Positions 1-9,755 are shown, counted from the stretch's first letter. The stretch: 64,000 nucleotides of DNA from M3007 sp964550795 (GCA_964550795.1 CAZKBH010000017.1:1-64000), one strand, 5' to 3'. Notes: generated by a model from the sequence alone, not told the origin. A program made the numbers and translations.

Positions 1-116
1 GTCTCGGTAAATTCGGTGTTCTAAATTCAGTGTTCTAATTCGGTGGTCTCGGTGGTCTCGGTAAATTCGGTGTTCTAAATTCGGCGGTCTAGGGCGGTCC
101 CAGCAAATTCGGTGTT
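1..116. repeat. imperfect short tandem repeats 3' of nadA
   Basis: The stretch is built from near-identical pieces of about 20-28 bases (units such as GTAAATTCGGTGTTCTAAA and TCGGTGGTC) repeated with small changes; the block at 1-28 recurs at 55-82. It lies between the left window edge and the stop codon of nadA. No coding signal is visible. Confidence 0.6.
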
Positions 117-1127
117 CTAAACTGCCACCAAACCCGCTTTTTCCGAAATTTCCAACATGCGGTCAATAGAGGCCCGGCCTTTTTCAATCACCCAATCTTC
201 GAGGATGATTTCAGGCAACTCGTACTTCATACAGAGGTAGAGTTTTTCCAGGGTGTTGCGCTTCATGTGGGGACACTCATTGCAGGCGCAATGGTTGTTG
301 GGTGGCGCAGGAATGAAGGTTTTGTGCGGACTGGACTTTTGCATCTGGTGCAAAATGCCAGCCTCCGTGGCTACGATAAACTCCGTAGCCGCATCGTTGA
401 TGGTGTATTTTAACAAGCCCGTGGTGCTGCCGATATAGTCCGCCATGTCGAGGATATGGGCCTCGCATTCAGGGTGGGCAATAAACTTGGCATTGGGATA
501 CTGCTGCTGAAGTTTGAAAATGCGCTCCTGGCTAAAAATCTCGTGCACCATACAGGCACCGTTCCAGAGCACCATGTCGCGCCCCGTCTTTTTGATGAGG
601 TACGCACCGAGGTTTTTATCGGGCGCAAAAATGATCGGCTGGTCTTTCGGAATGCTCTCGATGACCGCCACGGCATTGGTACTGGTGCAACAAATATCAG
701 TGAGGGTTTTAAGTTCGGCAGTGCAGTTGATGTAACTGACCACGATGTGATCGGGATATTTTTCCTTAAACTTTTTGAACAACGCGGGTGGGCAGGAATC
801 TGCCAGGGAACATCCTGCTTTCAGGTCGGGTAACAAAACTTTTTTGGTAGGGCTGAGCATTTTAGCCGTCTCCGCCATAAAGTGAACCCCGGCAAAAACA
901 ATGATATCCGCCTCCGTGGACGCCGCTTTTTGCGAAAGCCCCAGAGAATCACCGATGTAGTCGGCAATGTCCTGGATTTCAGATTCCTGGTAATAATGCG
1001 CCAGGATAATGGCGTTTTTTTCGCGTTTGAGGCGCGTAATTTCAGCCATCAGATCCATGGTGGGATCTATTTCGAGATCAAGGAATCCGTTGCGGTGGAG
1101 TTGTGCGGTAGCGGCGGAGAGGGACAT
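117..1127 (-). CDS. nadA: quinolinate synthase NadA
   Basis: NadA condenses iminoaspartate with dihydroxyacetone phosphate to quinolinate in de novo NAD synthesis, using an oxygen-sensitive [4Fe-4S] cluster in the cytoplasm. The 336-residue protein has the family landmarks: the start of the fold at residues 42-60 (LAHYYQESEIQDIADYIGDS), Cys106 in AGCSLADSC, Cys192 in NGACMVHE, and the C-terminal cysteine group C280-x-C282-x-x-C285. C106, C192 and C285 are the likely cluster ligands. Length is normal for the family. Partners NadB and NadC are not in the window. The start codon is preceded by a CTCAAC-type leader that fills the 23 bases after the upstream hypothetical gene, so the two may be cotranscribed. 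Confidence 0.96.
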   Translation of the reverse strand: MSLSAATAQLHRNGFLDLEIDPTMDLMAEITRLKREKNAIILAHYYQESEIQDIADYIGDSLGLSQKAASTEADIIVFAGVHFMAETAKMLSPTKKVLLPDLKAGCSLADSCPPALFKKFKEKYPDHIVVSYINCTAELKTLTDICCTSTNAVAVIESIPKDQPIIFAPDKNLGAYLIKKTGRDMVLWNGACMVHEIFSQERIFKLQQQYPNAKFIAHPECEAHILDMADYIGSTTGLLKYTINDAATEFIVATEAGILHQMQKSSPHKTFIPAPPNNHCACNECPHMKRNTLEKLYLCMKYELPEIILEDWVIEKGRASIDRMLEISEKAGLVAV

Positions 1128-1150
1128 GGAGCGTTGAGGGGGTTGATGGT
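1128..1150 (-). repeat. CTCAAC-type leader in front of nadA
   Basis: Read on the minus strand, the bases before the nadA ATG are CCATCAACCCCCTCAACGC followed by TCC. The same kind of CTAAAC/CTCAAC/CTCC sequence stands directly before several other start codons here (iscU, glgA, 55934, 60770). Confidence 0.5.
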
Positions 1151-1639
1151 TTAGAGTTTAGGGGTGCAGAGCACATCTACGATTGTTTTTAAAGCAATGA
1201 AGATAGGCTCGCGGGCTTCTTTGGTAACGAGGGAATCGGGGTCGTCTTCGCTTTCGAGCACAGCTTCTTCGGCGAATGCGAGGAGGTCTTCCTGGGCGGA
1301 GCCTTCAAAAAACGGATCGAGGCGATCGCGGAATTTTTTTCCTTCGGAAGCCTCGAGTAATTCGTAGTTATTTTCTTCGGCCTCGCCAATTTCGTCCTCC
1401 GAAACAGCAGGTAGTGGACCGTTTACGGTTTCAATGGATTTCCAGGCAATGAGTGACAGATATTGCAGGTAGCCGTTTTCGTCCTCGTTGAGGAGTTCAA
1501 ATTCTTCACTGAAAAGCCAGGCAAAAATGACAGGTTGGGCCTCCGCAAAGACTTCCATCTGCTTTTCGTACTGCTCATCGGAAAATGATTCCAGCGCATC
1601 TATTGTGGCGTCAATGACTTCTTCGGAGACAAATTTCAT
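1151..1639 (-). CDS. acidic conserved hypothetical protein
   Basis: A 162-residue protein with no signal peptide or membrane segment and a strongly acidic composition (many Glu and Asp, for example in EEFELLNEDENG and SEDEIGEAEENNYELL). I do not recognise a catalytic motif. It is probably an all-alpha cytoplasmic protein. It has its own promoter-like TAGTTTTG at 1686-1693 and ends 23 bases before nadA on the same strand, suggesting a two-gene transcript. Function unknown; I call it real because it fills the space, has Bacteroidota-like codon use and a proper promoter. Confidence 0.75.
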   Translation of the reverse strand: MKFVSEEVIDATIDALESFSDEQYEKQMEVFAEAQPVIFAWLFSEEFELLNEDENGYLQYLSLIAWKSIETVNGPLPAVSEDEIGEAEENNYELLEASEGKKFRDRLDPFFEGSAQEDLLAFAEEAVLESEDDPDSLVTKEAREPIFIALKTIVDVLCTPKL

Positions 1640-1685
1640 AGGTTTGAAAAAATTAAAAATGAGGTGATTGTGCCAAAACAGCGAG

Positions 1686-1693
1686 CAAAACTA
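1686..1693 (-). promoter_or_regulatory. Bacteroidota -7 element TAGTTTTG
   Basis: Matches TAnnTTTG on the minus strand, 47 bases before the ATG of the acidic hypothetical gene at 1639. Confidence 0.55.
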
Positions 1694-1824
1694 CGATTTT
1701 TTAGGGAATTGGACCATGTTTTCATAAACGAGGACGGATTAGAACGAACTACCATTGACAAGAAATTGTTTTTGCCTACAATTGCCAAAACCGATAAAAA
1801 ACAGACGAGCCGTTGGGAGCGGTT

Positions 1825-1832
1825 TAATTTTG
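1825..1832 (+). promoter_or_regulatory. Bacteroidota -7 element TAATTTTG
   Basis: Matches TAnnTTTG, 20 bases before the start of the M14 carboxypeptidase gene; the mRNA leader would be very short and ends CTAACTCAAC before ATG. Confidence 0.55.
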
Positions 1833-1852
1833 CCCAAAATATCTAACTCAAC

Positions 1853-4222
1853 ATGAAATATTTCGTTCTGTCCCTGCTCATCATTCTGTGTAGCAGCCCC
1901 GTTTTTGCCCAAAATCCCACTAAATATGTCCGCGTAGAAATCAATCTTGAAGGAAAAGACATCCATGTCCTGACCCGCCTTGGCATTGAAACCGACCACG
2001 GATTGCACGCACCGGGACATTCTCTGGTAACCGAAATATCGGACCTTGAGCTTAAACTGGTCCAGGATGCTGGTTTTCAGACTAAAATCTGGATCGCCGA
2101 TCTCAAAAAAGATTACCTCGAACGCCTGCAAAATCCAAGTGCCTCTCCCCGCGATGAATCCTGCGGCGAATCGTCCGTAACCCCCTACCCTACCCCCGCC
2201 AACTATACTTACGGCAGCATGGGCGGCTACCATACCCTTTCTGAAATGATGGCCGTTTTAGATGATATGCGGGCAAAATTCCCCAACCTCATCACTGCCC
2301 GTGCCGACGCCAGCGACACCATCAGCACCTGGGAGGGCCGCAAAATTCAGTTCGTCAAAATTTCTAAAAACCCGGAGCTGGAGGAGAACGAACCCGAAGT
2401 TCTATACACCGCCTTACACCATTCCCGGGAACCCAATGGCGCGAGTCAGTTGCTGTTTTTTATGTGGCATTTGCTTGAAAATTATGACACTGACCCCGAG
2501 GTCCGTTACATTCTGGACCATTCCGAACTCTACTTTGTGCCTTGTATCAATCCCGACGGATATGTGTTCAACGAAACTACGGACCCACAGGGGGGAGGCT
2601 TTTGGCGCAAAAACCGCCGGGACAATAACAATGGCTCTTTCGGGGTGGACCTGAACCGGAATTATGGTTATTTCTGGGGCAATGACAACAACGGCTCCTC
2701 GCCCAACCCTTCCAGTGATACCTACCGTGGCCCTGCCGCTTTTTCGGAGCCGGAAACCCGCACGATGCGTGATTTTGCACTGGCGCATGATTTTGTTTTT
2801 GCGCAGAACTATCACACCTTCAGCAACTTATTGATTTACCCCTGGGCGTATAATAACTTACTGGCAGATACCTCGCTTGCCATTTTTGGCGAACTTTTTA
2901 CCCGTGAAAACAACTATAAAGCCGGGACCGCCATCGAAACCGTGGGCTATAACGTGAATGGAAACTCTGACGACTGGTTTTATGCGGTGGCCGGCGCAAA
3001 CTCCTTTACCCCGGAAGTGGGAACAACCGGCTTTTGGCCAATGCCCAGCGAAATTGACGACCTGAACCGCGAAAACGTGTGGCAAAACCTCAGTACGGCC
3101 CTCTGTGCGCTTCGTTTTGGCGAAATTCAAGATAAAAGCCCACAGTTCTTTTCCACACTCACGCCCGAGATCGAAGTTGCGCTGACCCGTTACGGGTATC
3201 AGGATGGGGCATTTTTGATTGGCTTGACCCCGCTTTCAGGCAATATTGTCAGCGTTGGGCCAGCTAACCAACTCGTTGAATTAGAGCAGTTTGAAACGAA
3301 AACGCTACGCTTCGATGTCGGTCTTCAACCCAACATACAGCTCGGGGAGGAATTCAGCTTTTTGCTGACCTACTCCAACGGTTTACTTGAAAAAACAGAT
3401 ACCCTGCGCAAATATTTCGGGGGCGTACTCACCGAAGCTTTTTTTGAAAACGGCAACAGTATCTCTGATTGGAGCGGATCCTGGGGAATTACTCAAAGCA
3501 CCTTTTACAGTGCTCCATTAAGCATTACCGATTCGCCCGTAGGCGATTACGAGACCAATGTTTACTCCGACTTACAACTTTCGAACCCCATCACAATCCC
3601 CGCAGGTTCGGTCAGCCCAAGGGTATATTTTTGGGCAAAATGGGAAATCGAATCCAGGTACGATTATGTTCAGTTGCGGGCCTCCTCCATGAGCAACAAT
3701 ATGGCCCTCTGTGGCCGGTACACCAAACCCGGCTCGGGCATGGGTGCGCAGCCGGAAAACGAGCCAGTTTTTGAAGGATTTCAGGAAGAATGGGTGGAAG
3801 AATCCATGGATTTGTCAGATTTCATTGGCCAAAACATCCAGTTACAATTCATCCTCGGCTCGGATAATTTAGAGGAAGGGGACGGTTTTTACTTCGACGA
3901 CCTGCGGGTGGAATACACCGACCCAACTTTGCTGAATACCGTGCGCATCCCCTTGAAGGATTTCCAGTTGCGCCAAAGTGAACCCAATCCCGCCAACGAG
4001 TTCGCTTTAATTCGTTGGGAAAACAACAAGCAGTTTTCAGGCGATGCCAATCTATTGGTATTCAATGTGTTGGGTCAAAATTTTCTAAACCAAAACATTC
4101 AACTTTCAACCCAAAGCGAGGTTAAAATTGACACTCGGACTTGGCCAACAGGGCTTTACACGTATGTGTTGCAAACGCCTCAGGGTCAAAGCCAGGCCAT
4201 GAAAATGACGGATGTTCGGTAA
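1853..4222 (+). CDS. secreted M14 zinc carboxypeptidase with T9SS sorting domain
   Basis: A 789-residue exported metallocarboxypeptidase. Residues 1-20 are a signal peptide ending VFAQ. The catalytic domain (about 115-425) has the M14 zinc site H190-S-R-E193, the substrate-binding NPDGY and DLNRNY motifs, the third ligand H321 (NYHTFSN) and the catalytic glutamate E388 (TPEVGTTG). A beta-sandwich of the immune-inhibitor-A/MAM kind follows (about 525-690: DWSGSWGITQ, YDYVQLRASS, FYFDDLRVEYT). The last ~75 residues are a type A T9SS C-terminal domain (SEPNPANEFALIRWE, VFNVLGQN, WPTGLYTYVLQT). It should be moved across the outer membrane and either surface-anchored or released, cleaving C-terminal residues from peptides outside the cell. 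A strong terminator follows. Confidence 0.93.
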   Translation: MKYFVLSLLIILCSSPVFAQNPTKYVRVEINLEGKDIHVLTRLGIETDHGLHAPGHSLVTEISDLELKLVQDAGFQTKIWIADLKKDYLERLQNPSASPRDESCGESSVTPYPTPANYTYGSMGGYHTLSEMMAVLDDMRAKFPNLITARADASDTISTWEGRKIQFVKISKNPELEENEPEVLYTALHHSREPNGASQLLFFMWHLLENYDTDPEVRYILDHSELYFVPCINPDGYVFNETTDPQGGGFWRKNRRDNNNGSFGVDLNRNYGYFWGNDNNGSSPNPSSDTYRGPAAFSEPETRTMRDFALAHDFVFAQNYHTFSNLLIYPWAYNNLLADTSLAIFGELFTRENNYKAGTAIETVGYNVNGNSDDWFYAVAGANSFTPEVGTTGFWPMPSEIDDLNRENVWQNLSTALCALRFGEIQDKSPQFFSTLTPEIEVALTRYGYQDGAFLIGLTPLSGNIVSVGPANQLVELEQFETKTLRFDVGLQPNIQLGEEFSFLLTYSNGLLEKTDTLRKYFGGVLTEAFFENGNSISDWSGSWGITQSTFYSAPLSITDSPVGDYETNVYSDLQLSNPITIPAGSVSPRVYFWAKWEIESRYDYVQLRASSMSNNMALCGRYTKPGSGMGAQPENEPVFEGFQEEWVEESMDLSDFIGQNIQLQFILGSDNLEEGDGFYFDDLRVEYTDPTLLNTVRIPLKDFQLRQSEPNPANEFALIRWENNKQFSGDANLLVFNVLGQNFLNQNIQLSTQSEVKIDTRTWPTGLYTYVLQTPQGQSQAMKMTDVR

Positions 4223-4252
4223 ATCATGGGCTATGATTTTACAGCCAATGCT

Positions 4253-4285
4253 AAGTGTGGCACACCTACAAGGTGTGCCACACTT
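4253..4285 (+). terminator. hairpin, 15 bp perfect stem
   Basis: AAGTGTGGCACACCT (4253-4267) pairs perfectly with 4271-4285 across an ACA loop. It lies 30 bases after the carboxypeptidase stop. The T-run is short, so it may also be a mobile palindrome of the kind scattered in this genome. Confidence 0.7.
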
Positions 4286-4315
4286 TCAAAAAAATCACCA
4301 CTCAACTAAGCAAAT

Positions 4316-6628
4316 ATGACCAACATAACGACCTATATCGCCCTCATTGTAGGATTGCTGGCATCCCAGCCTTTGTTCGCACAATCGCCGCAAATGTTCG
4401 AGCGCCTCAGCGCGCCGGTTCGGATCAATGGCGTGGATCTAAACGCCCCATTTGCGGGCGGACTCAATGCCCCACAATTCTCGGAAGCAGATCTGGATCG
4501 AGACGGTGTGCCCGATTTGGTCATTTTTGATCGCGTGGGCGGCGTGGTACTCACGTACCTCAACAAGGGTGCCGCCAACGCACCTAATTACGTTTTTCGC
4601 CCGGAATATGCCTGCAATTTCCCTGTGGGGATGTCGGATTGGATGCTCATGCGCGACTTCGATCAGGATGGCGCGGCGGATATTTTTTGTGCAGCCATTT
4701 CCCCCGCGAGTCAGGAAATCCAGGTGTTCAAAGGTTACTTTGATGGCAACGAACTGAAATTCCAACCTTACACTTTTGATTACCCCGCCAGTTGCGGCTA
4801 TTGCAATGAGCTGTACGTCTTTTACCCGGACGACAATCCGGCATTTTGGAACAATTTCCCCATCAATCGGGGGGATATTCCGAGCATAGACGACATTGAT
4901 GGCGACGGCGATTTGGATATAGTGGCCTTTGGTGCCGGTACTTCTACCAGTTTAACAATGCTCCGAAATATGTCGGTAGAAAGAGGAAACGGATTGAGCA
5001 AACCAGAATACGAGCTTTACGACAACTGTTGGGGCGATTTTTTTGAAAACGGTCTCACCCGTTGCAGCGCACAACTGAGCTGTCACCCGGACACCTGTTT
5101 CCTCAATTGCGCAGGGCTACGCCCGGAGGTGGCGGAAGACCGCGATGGCCTGCACCCCGGAGCGACCGTGCTGACCCTTGACTACGACAATGACGGTGAC
5201 CGCGACGTTATTTTGGGCAATGTTTCCTACTCCTGCGTCAACCTCATGATTAATGGTGGCACTAACCAAAACGCCTGGATGACCGCTCAGGACACGGCGT
5301 TTCCTTCCTACAACGTACCCGTGGCGCTCAATTCATTCCCCGCAACTTTCTATTTTGATTACGATCAGGACGGGAAAAAAGACCTCATTGCGGCACTCAA
5401 CAATGCGACCAGTGGGGAAGACCGGGACGCCATCTGGTTCTATAAAAACACCTCAAATGTACCTGGGCAGCACTTTTTTGAGCTACAAACCAAGAACATT
5501 TTTTCGGTGGACATGATTGATATGGGCACCTCCGCGCACCCGGCAATTGTGGATGTGAACGCCGACGGGCTGCTCGATCTCGTGGTTGGAAATTACGGTT
5601 ACTTCAGCTTTATCAATGGAAATTCCGTGTTTACCAATTCGAGGTTGGTTCTGTTCCTCAATGTTGGAACCCCCACCGAACCTGCTTTCGATCTTGCGGA
5701 CGATGATTTTGCCGGACTGTCCCAGTTTGCTCCTGGCGACTTCGATTTTTCGCCCACTTTTGGCGATATTGACGGCGATGGCGACCTTGATCTGTTGGTC
5801 GGAAACAACATTGGCGGGATCTATTGCTACCGAAACATTGCCGGACCAAACCAGCCCTTTATCCTTCAATACGATACCAACCCAATGTGGCTGGATTTGG
5901 ATGTAATTGGTTCAATATCAACCCCCATCGTATATGATTTGGATCAGGACGGCCTGCAAGACCTGGTTCTTGGAGAACGCGCTGGCGATATCAATTTTTT
6001 CAAAAACATGGGCACGCTCAGTGATCCGTTCTATGAAGTTGCTCCAACCGTGCAAAAAATTGGGCAGATTAATACTCGGACTCCCCCGGAGGTAGTTGGC
6101 ATGAGCACACCCGTTATTATCACAACGCCCGATGGGCCTATTCTCGTTACCGGTGCTCAACGCGGCCATCTGGAGGCGTATGAACTGTTAGGCGCAACGC
6201 AGGATACTTTCCCGATTATCTCCAAACGCTGGGGCAATATTGACGAGGGCAATCGCTCGCACCCCGCCTTTGCGGATCTGGACAACGATGGCAAACTGGA
6301 AATGATCATCGGCAATCAGCGCGGTGGTTTGGCCATGTACCGAACGGAACTGGTGGACTGCGCTGTGTCCGTAAGCACCATCGCACCGAATGCACCTGAA
6401 ATGCATATTCACCCGAATCCGGCGCGTGCATGGGCAAGGGTGGAATGGCCCATTTATACCAATGTGCGTTGGCAGGTTTTTAACGCCTTGGGGCAATTGG
6501 CCGCCGAAGGGGAGTCTGCCAGTGGCTCGTTCAATATTGAAGTAAAAAACTGGAAATCAGGCATTTATATCCTGAAAGTGGAAGGCGAGGGTTTGCAGGC
6601 GACGGGGAGATTGGTGGTGGTGAGGTAA
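4316..6628 (+). CDS. secreted VCBS/FG-GAP repeat protein with T9SS sorting domain
   Basis: A 770-residue surface or released protein. A signal peptide (ends FAQ, residue 23) precedes a beta-propeller-like array of nine calcium-binding loops of the type D-x-D-x-D-G-x-x-D, the first at residues 59-67 (DLDRDGVPD) and others reading DFDQDGAAD, DIDGDGDLD, DYDNDGDRD, DYDQDGKKD, DVNADGLLD, DIDGDGDLD, DLDQDGLQD and DLDNDGKLE. Cysteine-rich insertions near 150-265 (CGYCNELY, CHPDTCFLNC) may form disulfides. The C-terminus is a type A T9SS domain (IHPNPARAWARVEWP, VFNALGQL, KSGIYILKV). No catalytic motif is visible; such proteins usually serve in adhesion or ligand binding. It follows the carboxypeptidase gene but is separated from it by a hairpin. 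Confidence 0.92.
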   Translation: MTNITTYIALIVGLLASQPLFAQSPQMFERLSAPVRINGVDLNAPFAGGLNAPQFSEADLDRDGVPDLVIFDRVGGVVLTYLNKGAANAPNYVFRPEYACNFPVGMSDWMLMRDFDQDGAADIFCAAISPASQEIQVFKGYFDGNELKFQPYTFDYPASCGYCNELYVFYPDDNPAFWNNFPINRGDIPSIDDIDGDGDLDIVAFGAGTSTSLTMLRNMSVERGNGLSKPEYELYDNCWGDFFENGLTRCSAQLSCHPDTCFLNCAGLRPEVAEDRDGLHPGATVLTLDYDNDGDRDVILGNVSYSCVNLMINGGTNQNAWMTAQDTAFPSYNVPVALNSFPATFYFDYDQDGKKDLIAALNNATSGEDRDAIWFYKNTSNVPGQHFFELQTKNIFSVDMIDMGTSAHPAIVDVNADGLLDLVVGNYGYFSFINGNSVFTNSRLVLFLNVGTPTEPAFDLADDDFAGLSQFAPGDFDFSPTFGDIDGDGDLDLLVGNNIGGIYCYRNIAGPNQPFILQYDTNPMWLDLDVIGSISTPIVYDLDQDGLQDLVLGERAGDINFFKNMGTLSDPFYEVAPTVQKIGQINTRTPPEVVGMSTPVIITTPDGPILVTGAQRGHLEAYELLGATQDTFPIISKRWGNIDEGNRSHPAFADLDNDGKLEMIIGNQRGGLAMYRTELVDCAVSVSTIAPNAPEMHIHPNPARAWARVEWPIYTNVRWQVFNALGQLAAEGESASGSFNIEVKNWKSGIYILKVEGEGLQATGRLVVVR

Positions 6629-6642
6629 GTGCTCTGGTTTTC

Positions 6643-7437
6643 TCACACCGCTACCGGAGCCTTAATCCCCGGCCAGGGGTCGTAGCCTACAAGTTCAAAA
6701 TCCTCATATTTAAAACCGAAAATATCCCGCACGGCCGGGTTGATTTTCATCGTCGGCAGTGGCCGGAAGGAACGGGAAAGCTGGAGGTCAACCTGTTCCA
6801 AGTGATTGATATACAAGTGTGTATCGCCACCCGTCCAAATAAAATCGCCGGGTTGGAGGTCACAAACCTGGGCCATCATCATGGTCAGCAAAGCGTAGGA
6901 AGCGATGTTAAATGGCACGCCGAGGAACACGTCAGCGCTGCGCTGGTAAAGTTGGCAACTGAGCTTCCCATCAGCAACGTAGAATTGGAACAGACAATGA
7001 CAGGGCGCCAGTGCCATTTCGGGTAAATCGGCGGGATTCCAGGCCGAAACGATGATTCTGCGACTGTCAGGGTTGGTTTTCAGGGTATTGACCACCTCCC
7101 TGATTTGGTCAATGGTTCGGCCATCGGGCGCAGCCCAGGAACGCCACTGTTTACCGTACACCGGGCCAAGGTTTCCGGACACATCGGCCCACTCGTCCCA
7201 AATGCTGACCCCGTTTTCCTTGAGGTATCGGATATTGGTATCGCCCTGCAGGAACCAGAGCAGCTCATGGATGATACTTTTGGTATGCACTTTTTTGGTG
7301 CTCAGGAGCGGAAACCCTTCGGCTAGATCAAAGCGCATCTGGTACCCGAAAACCGCGATGGTTCCGGTGCCCGTGCGGTCCGTTTTTCGGGTGCCTTGTT
7401 GGAGAATATGGCGGAGCAGATCGTGGTAGGCTTGCAT
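6643..7437 (-). CDS. thyA: thymidylate synthase
   Basis: Converts dUMP to dTMP with methylenetetrahydrofolate as methyl donor. The 264-residue length is the classical ThyA size. The nucleophile is C146 in APCHCLFQF, the same number as in E. coli; other conserved blocks are RTGTGT (21-26), ELLWFLQGDTN (58-68), the phosphate-binding RRIIVSAWNP (126-135), QRSADVFLGVPFNIASY and the C-terminal HLYINHLEQ. The last residue is Val and not the usual Ile-like terminus of some orthologs, which is still within family variation. It converges with the VCBS gene with only 14 bases between stops. Dihydrofolate reductase, often next to thyA, is absent here. Confidence 0.97.
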   Translation of the reverse strand: MQAYHDLLRHILQQGTRKTDRTGTGTIAVFGYQMRFDLAEGFPLLSTKKVHTKSIIHELLWFLQGDTNIRYLKENGVSIWDEWADVSGNLGPVYGKQWRSWAAPDGRTIDQIREVVNTLKTNPDSRRIIVSAWNPADLPEMALAPCHCLFQFYVADGKLSCQLYQRSADVFLGVPFNIASYALLTMMMAQVCDLQPGDFIWTGGDTHLYINHLEQVDLQLSRSFRPLPTMKINPAVRDIFGFKYEDFELVGYDPWPGIKAPVAV

Positions 7438-7500
7438 GGTTTATTGTAATTAATACCGATGAAACAGGCACCTGTCAAACACTTTTGAAAGTTTTGACGG

Positions 7501-7508
7501 TACTTTTG
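7501..7508 (+). promoter_or_regulatory. Bacteroidota -7 element TACTTTTG
   Basis: Matches TAnnTTTG on the plus strand inside the divergent thyA/BatA-like spacer, 172 bases before the GTG start at 7680. TTTTGACGG just upstream is a possible but closely spaced -33 element. Confidence 0.4.
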
Positions 7509-7679
7509 CATCCTTTTCAACTTTTTAGCGTTGGCGAAGGTAAAGCAAAGTTCGTTCGCCAAAACCTTCGCACTTTTGCAATCTGATTCAGTGCGCCAAA
7601 GCGGGCTGGTTTGTGAGATTTGTTACCCCGTCGGAGCCTTGAGGGGCGGGTATTCTTCATCGTTTATCGTCATAGTACC

Positions 7680-9755
7680 GTGCAATTTTTATTCCCAGCA
7701 TTTTTATCCGCCCTTGCGGTCATATCTATACCCATCATCATCCACCTGTTCTATTTCAGACGGTTCAAACGGGTATATTTTACCAATGTCCGTTTCCTGA
7801 AAGAAGTAAAAGAGGAAACCAGCAACCGCCAGAAACTGCGCAACCTGCTCGTGTTGCTCATGCGCTGTCTGGCCATTGCAGCCATGGTTTTGGCTTTTGC
7901 ACAGCCTTTTATCCCGCTTAGTTCAGGGGCAAAAAAAGGCGAACAGGCTGTCTCTGTTTTTGTGGATAATTCATTCAGTATGAATGCTTTATCGCAAGAC
8001 GCACCCTTGCTCGAACTGGCCAAACAACGCGCCCGTGACATCGTGTCGGCTTACAACGTGACCGACCGTTTTCAAATTCTGACCAATGATTTTGAAGGCC
8101 GCGACCAACGTCTCGTGAGCAAAGAGGATGCCCTCTCGCGCATCGAAGAGATTCGGACCAGCCCGGCCTCCCGCGACTTATCCAAGGTGCTTATTCGCCA
8201 ACAACAATGCCTCAACACGGGCAAACAAGAAAACAGAACGGCCTACCTGGTCAGTGATTTCCAGACCAATATTGCCGATTTAAGCAGCTTCCGCGACACC
8301 CTGCTCGACATCAATCTGGTGCCGATGCGGGCCGTTCAAGCGCGTAACGTTTCCATTGATAGCGCCTGGTTTGAAAATCCCGTGCAAATACTCAACCAGC
8401 CCGCTAATCTCCTGGTAAAAATCAGCAATCGAAGTGATGAAGCGGCCACCGATATCCGCCTCAGCCTGTTGCACGACGGCCAAACCAAACCCGTGGGCGC
8501 AGTGAATATCCCCGCCAATGGTAGTCTGCTCGACACCGTGAGTTTCACCATCTTGCACCCAGGCTGGCACGAATCCCGGCTTTCGCTGACGGATTATCCG
8601 GTGCAATTTGACGACGATTATTTCCTCACGTTTTACGTCGCAGAACGCATTAATGTGCTGACGGTCAATGCCTCCGGTGCAAACAAATTTTTGGACAACG
8701 CTTTTCTTGGTGCCAAATATTTCCAACAGGACAACGCCGATGTGCGTTCGCTCGATTATTCCAAGTTTGGAGATTACCAACTCATTATCCTGAACGAACT
8801 GCCTTCTATTTCCTCCGGCCTGGCCAATGAGTTAAAAACTTTTGCCCAAAATGGGGGCAATGTGCTGGCATTCCCCAGCCAAAATGCGGACTTGAGTTCG
8901 TACGACGCATTCCTGCAAAATTTTGCCGCCGGAAACCTCGGCGCCTTCGACCCGACTCCACGACAGGCCAGTCAACTCAACACGGAGGAATTTATATTTC
9001 GCGACGTTTTTTTGAACAAAAGTGCCAATCTTCGGCTGCCTTCCACGCAGGGAAATTTTAGACTCGCACCCGCCCGCGGCGAACAAATTCTGACGTATCG
9101 GGACGGTTCAGCGTATTTGGCCAAGTTCCCTCAAGGCGACGGCGCGCTCTATTGCTGCGCGGCACCGCTGAATGAACAAGTGAATGATTTGGTCCGTAAC
9201 GGAGAAATTTTTGTGCCGATGTTGTTCAAAATGGCCATTGCGGGCACCAAGGGTCAGCAAATAGCCTACACCATTGGTCGGGACGAGGTGTTGGAAGCTA
9301 AACACCGTGTATCTGCTCGAGGAGAGACCAATTACAAACTCCGTATGGTGACGGCAAACAGCGCTGTAAAAGGAGATGAGGCTAACAGCCCTGCGGGCAA
9401 CAACCAGGAATTCATCCCCGAACAACGCATTTTCGGCTCAAAAGTATTGCTCACCCCTGGCACCCAAATTCGCGATGCCGGTTGGTATCAGCTTCATTTA
9501 CAAGGAGATAGCACCCTGGCCGAGTTTGCTTTCAATTACGACCGTCGGGAAAGTGATCTCCGTTTCAAAACCGACGAAGCCCTTGCAGAAGGCCTGCTTC
9601 CCAACATGAAAGTATTGGCCACCAATGCGGAGGCTAACTTCAGTCAAGTGGTGGATGAGCAGGAACGCGGTATCGTTTTATGGCGTTGGTGCGTGATTTT
9701 TGCGTTGCTGTTTTTGGCCTTGGAAGTGTTGTTTTTGCGTTTGTGGAAGCTGTGA
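7680..9755 (+). CDS. BatA-like membrane protein with vWA domain
   Basis: Starting at GTG 7680 gives a protein beginning MQFLFPAFLSAL, the standard N-terminus of the BatA/aerotolerance-regulator N-terminal domain; upstream in-frame codons encode no plausible extension. Of 691 residues, 1-27 form a first membrane helix, the basic stretch YFRRFKRVYFTNVRFL follows, and about 56-80 form a second helix. A vWA-type domain then carries an intact MIDAS motif D96-N-S98-F-S100. The long middle part looks like extracytoplasmic beta-rich domains plus a glutamine-amidotransferase-like fold (YQLIILNELPSI). A last helix lies near the C-terminus (WCVIFALLFLALEVLFL). In Bacteroidota such proteins usually sit with MoxR/BatB-E genes; none is adjacent, so this is a stand-alone paralog. 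Role: probably envelope-stress or metal-dependent protein interactions; inferred. Confidence 0.85.
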   Translation: MQFLFPAFLSALAVISIPIIIHLFYFRRFKRVYFTNVRFLKEVKEETSNRQKLRNLLVLLMRCLAIAAMVLAFAQPFIPLSSGAKKGEQAVSVFVDNSFSMNALSQDAPLLELAKQRARDIVSAYNVTDRFQILTNDFEGRDQRLVSKEDALSRIEEIRTSPASRDLSKVLIRQQQCLNTGKQENRTAYLVSDFQTNIADLSSFRDTLLDINLVPMRAVQARNVSIDSAWFENPVQILNQPANLLVKISNRSDEAATDIRLSLLHDGQTKPVGAVNIPANGSLLDTVSFTILHPGWHESRLSLTDYPVQFDDDYFLTFYVAERINVLTVNASGANKFLDNAFLGAKYFQQDNADVRSLDYSKFGDYQLIILNELPSISSGLANELKTFAQNGGNVLAFPSQNADLSSYDAFLQNFAAGNLGAFDPTPRQASQLNTEEFIFRDVFLNKSANLRLPSTQGNFRLAPARGEQILTYRDGSAYLAKFPQGDGALYCCAAPLNEQVNDLVRNGEIFVPMLFKMAIAGTKGQQIAYTIGRDEVLEAKHRVSARGETNYKLRMVTANSAVKGDEANSPAGNNQEFIPEQRIFGSKVLLTPGTQIRDAGWYQLHLQGDSTLAEFAFNYDRRESDLRFKTDEALAEGLLPNMKVLATNAEANFSQVVDEQERGIVLWRWCVIFALLFLALEVLFLRLWKL

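Noticed and set aside
7620..7679. TTG start giving a 20-residue N-terminal extension of the BatA-like protein
   Set aside because: MLPRRSLEGRVFFIVYRHST has no family similarity, while the GTG at 7680 gives the standard MQFLFPAFL start.
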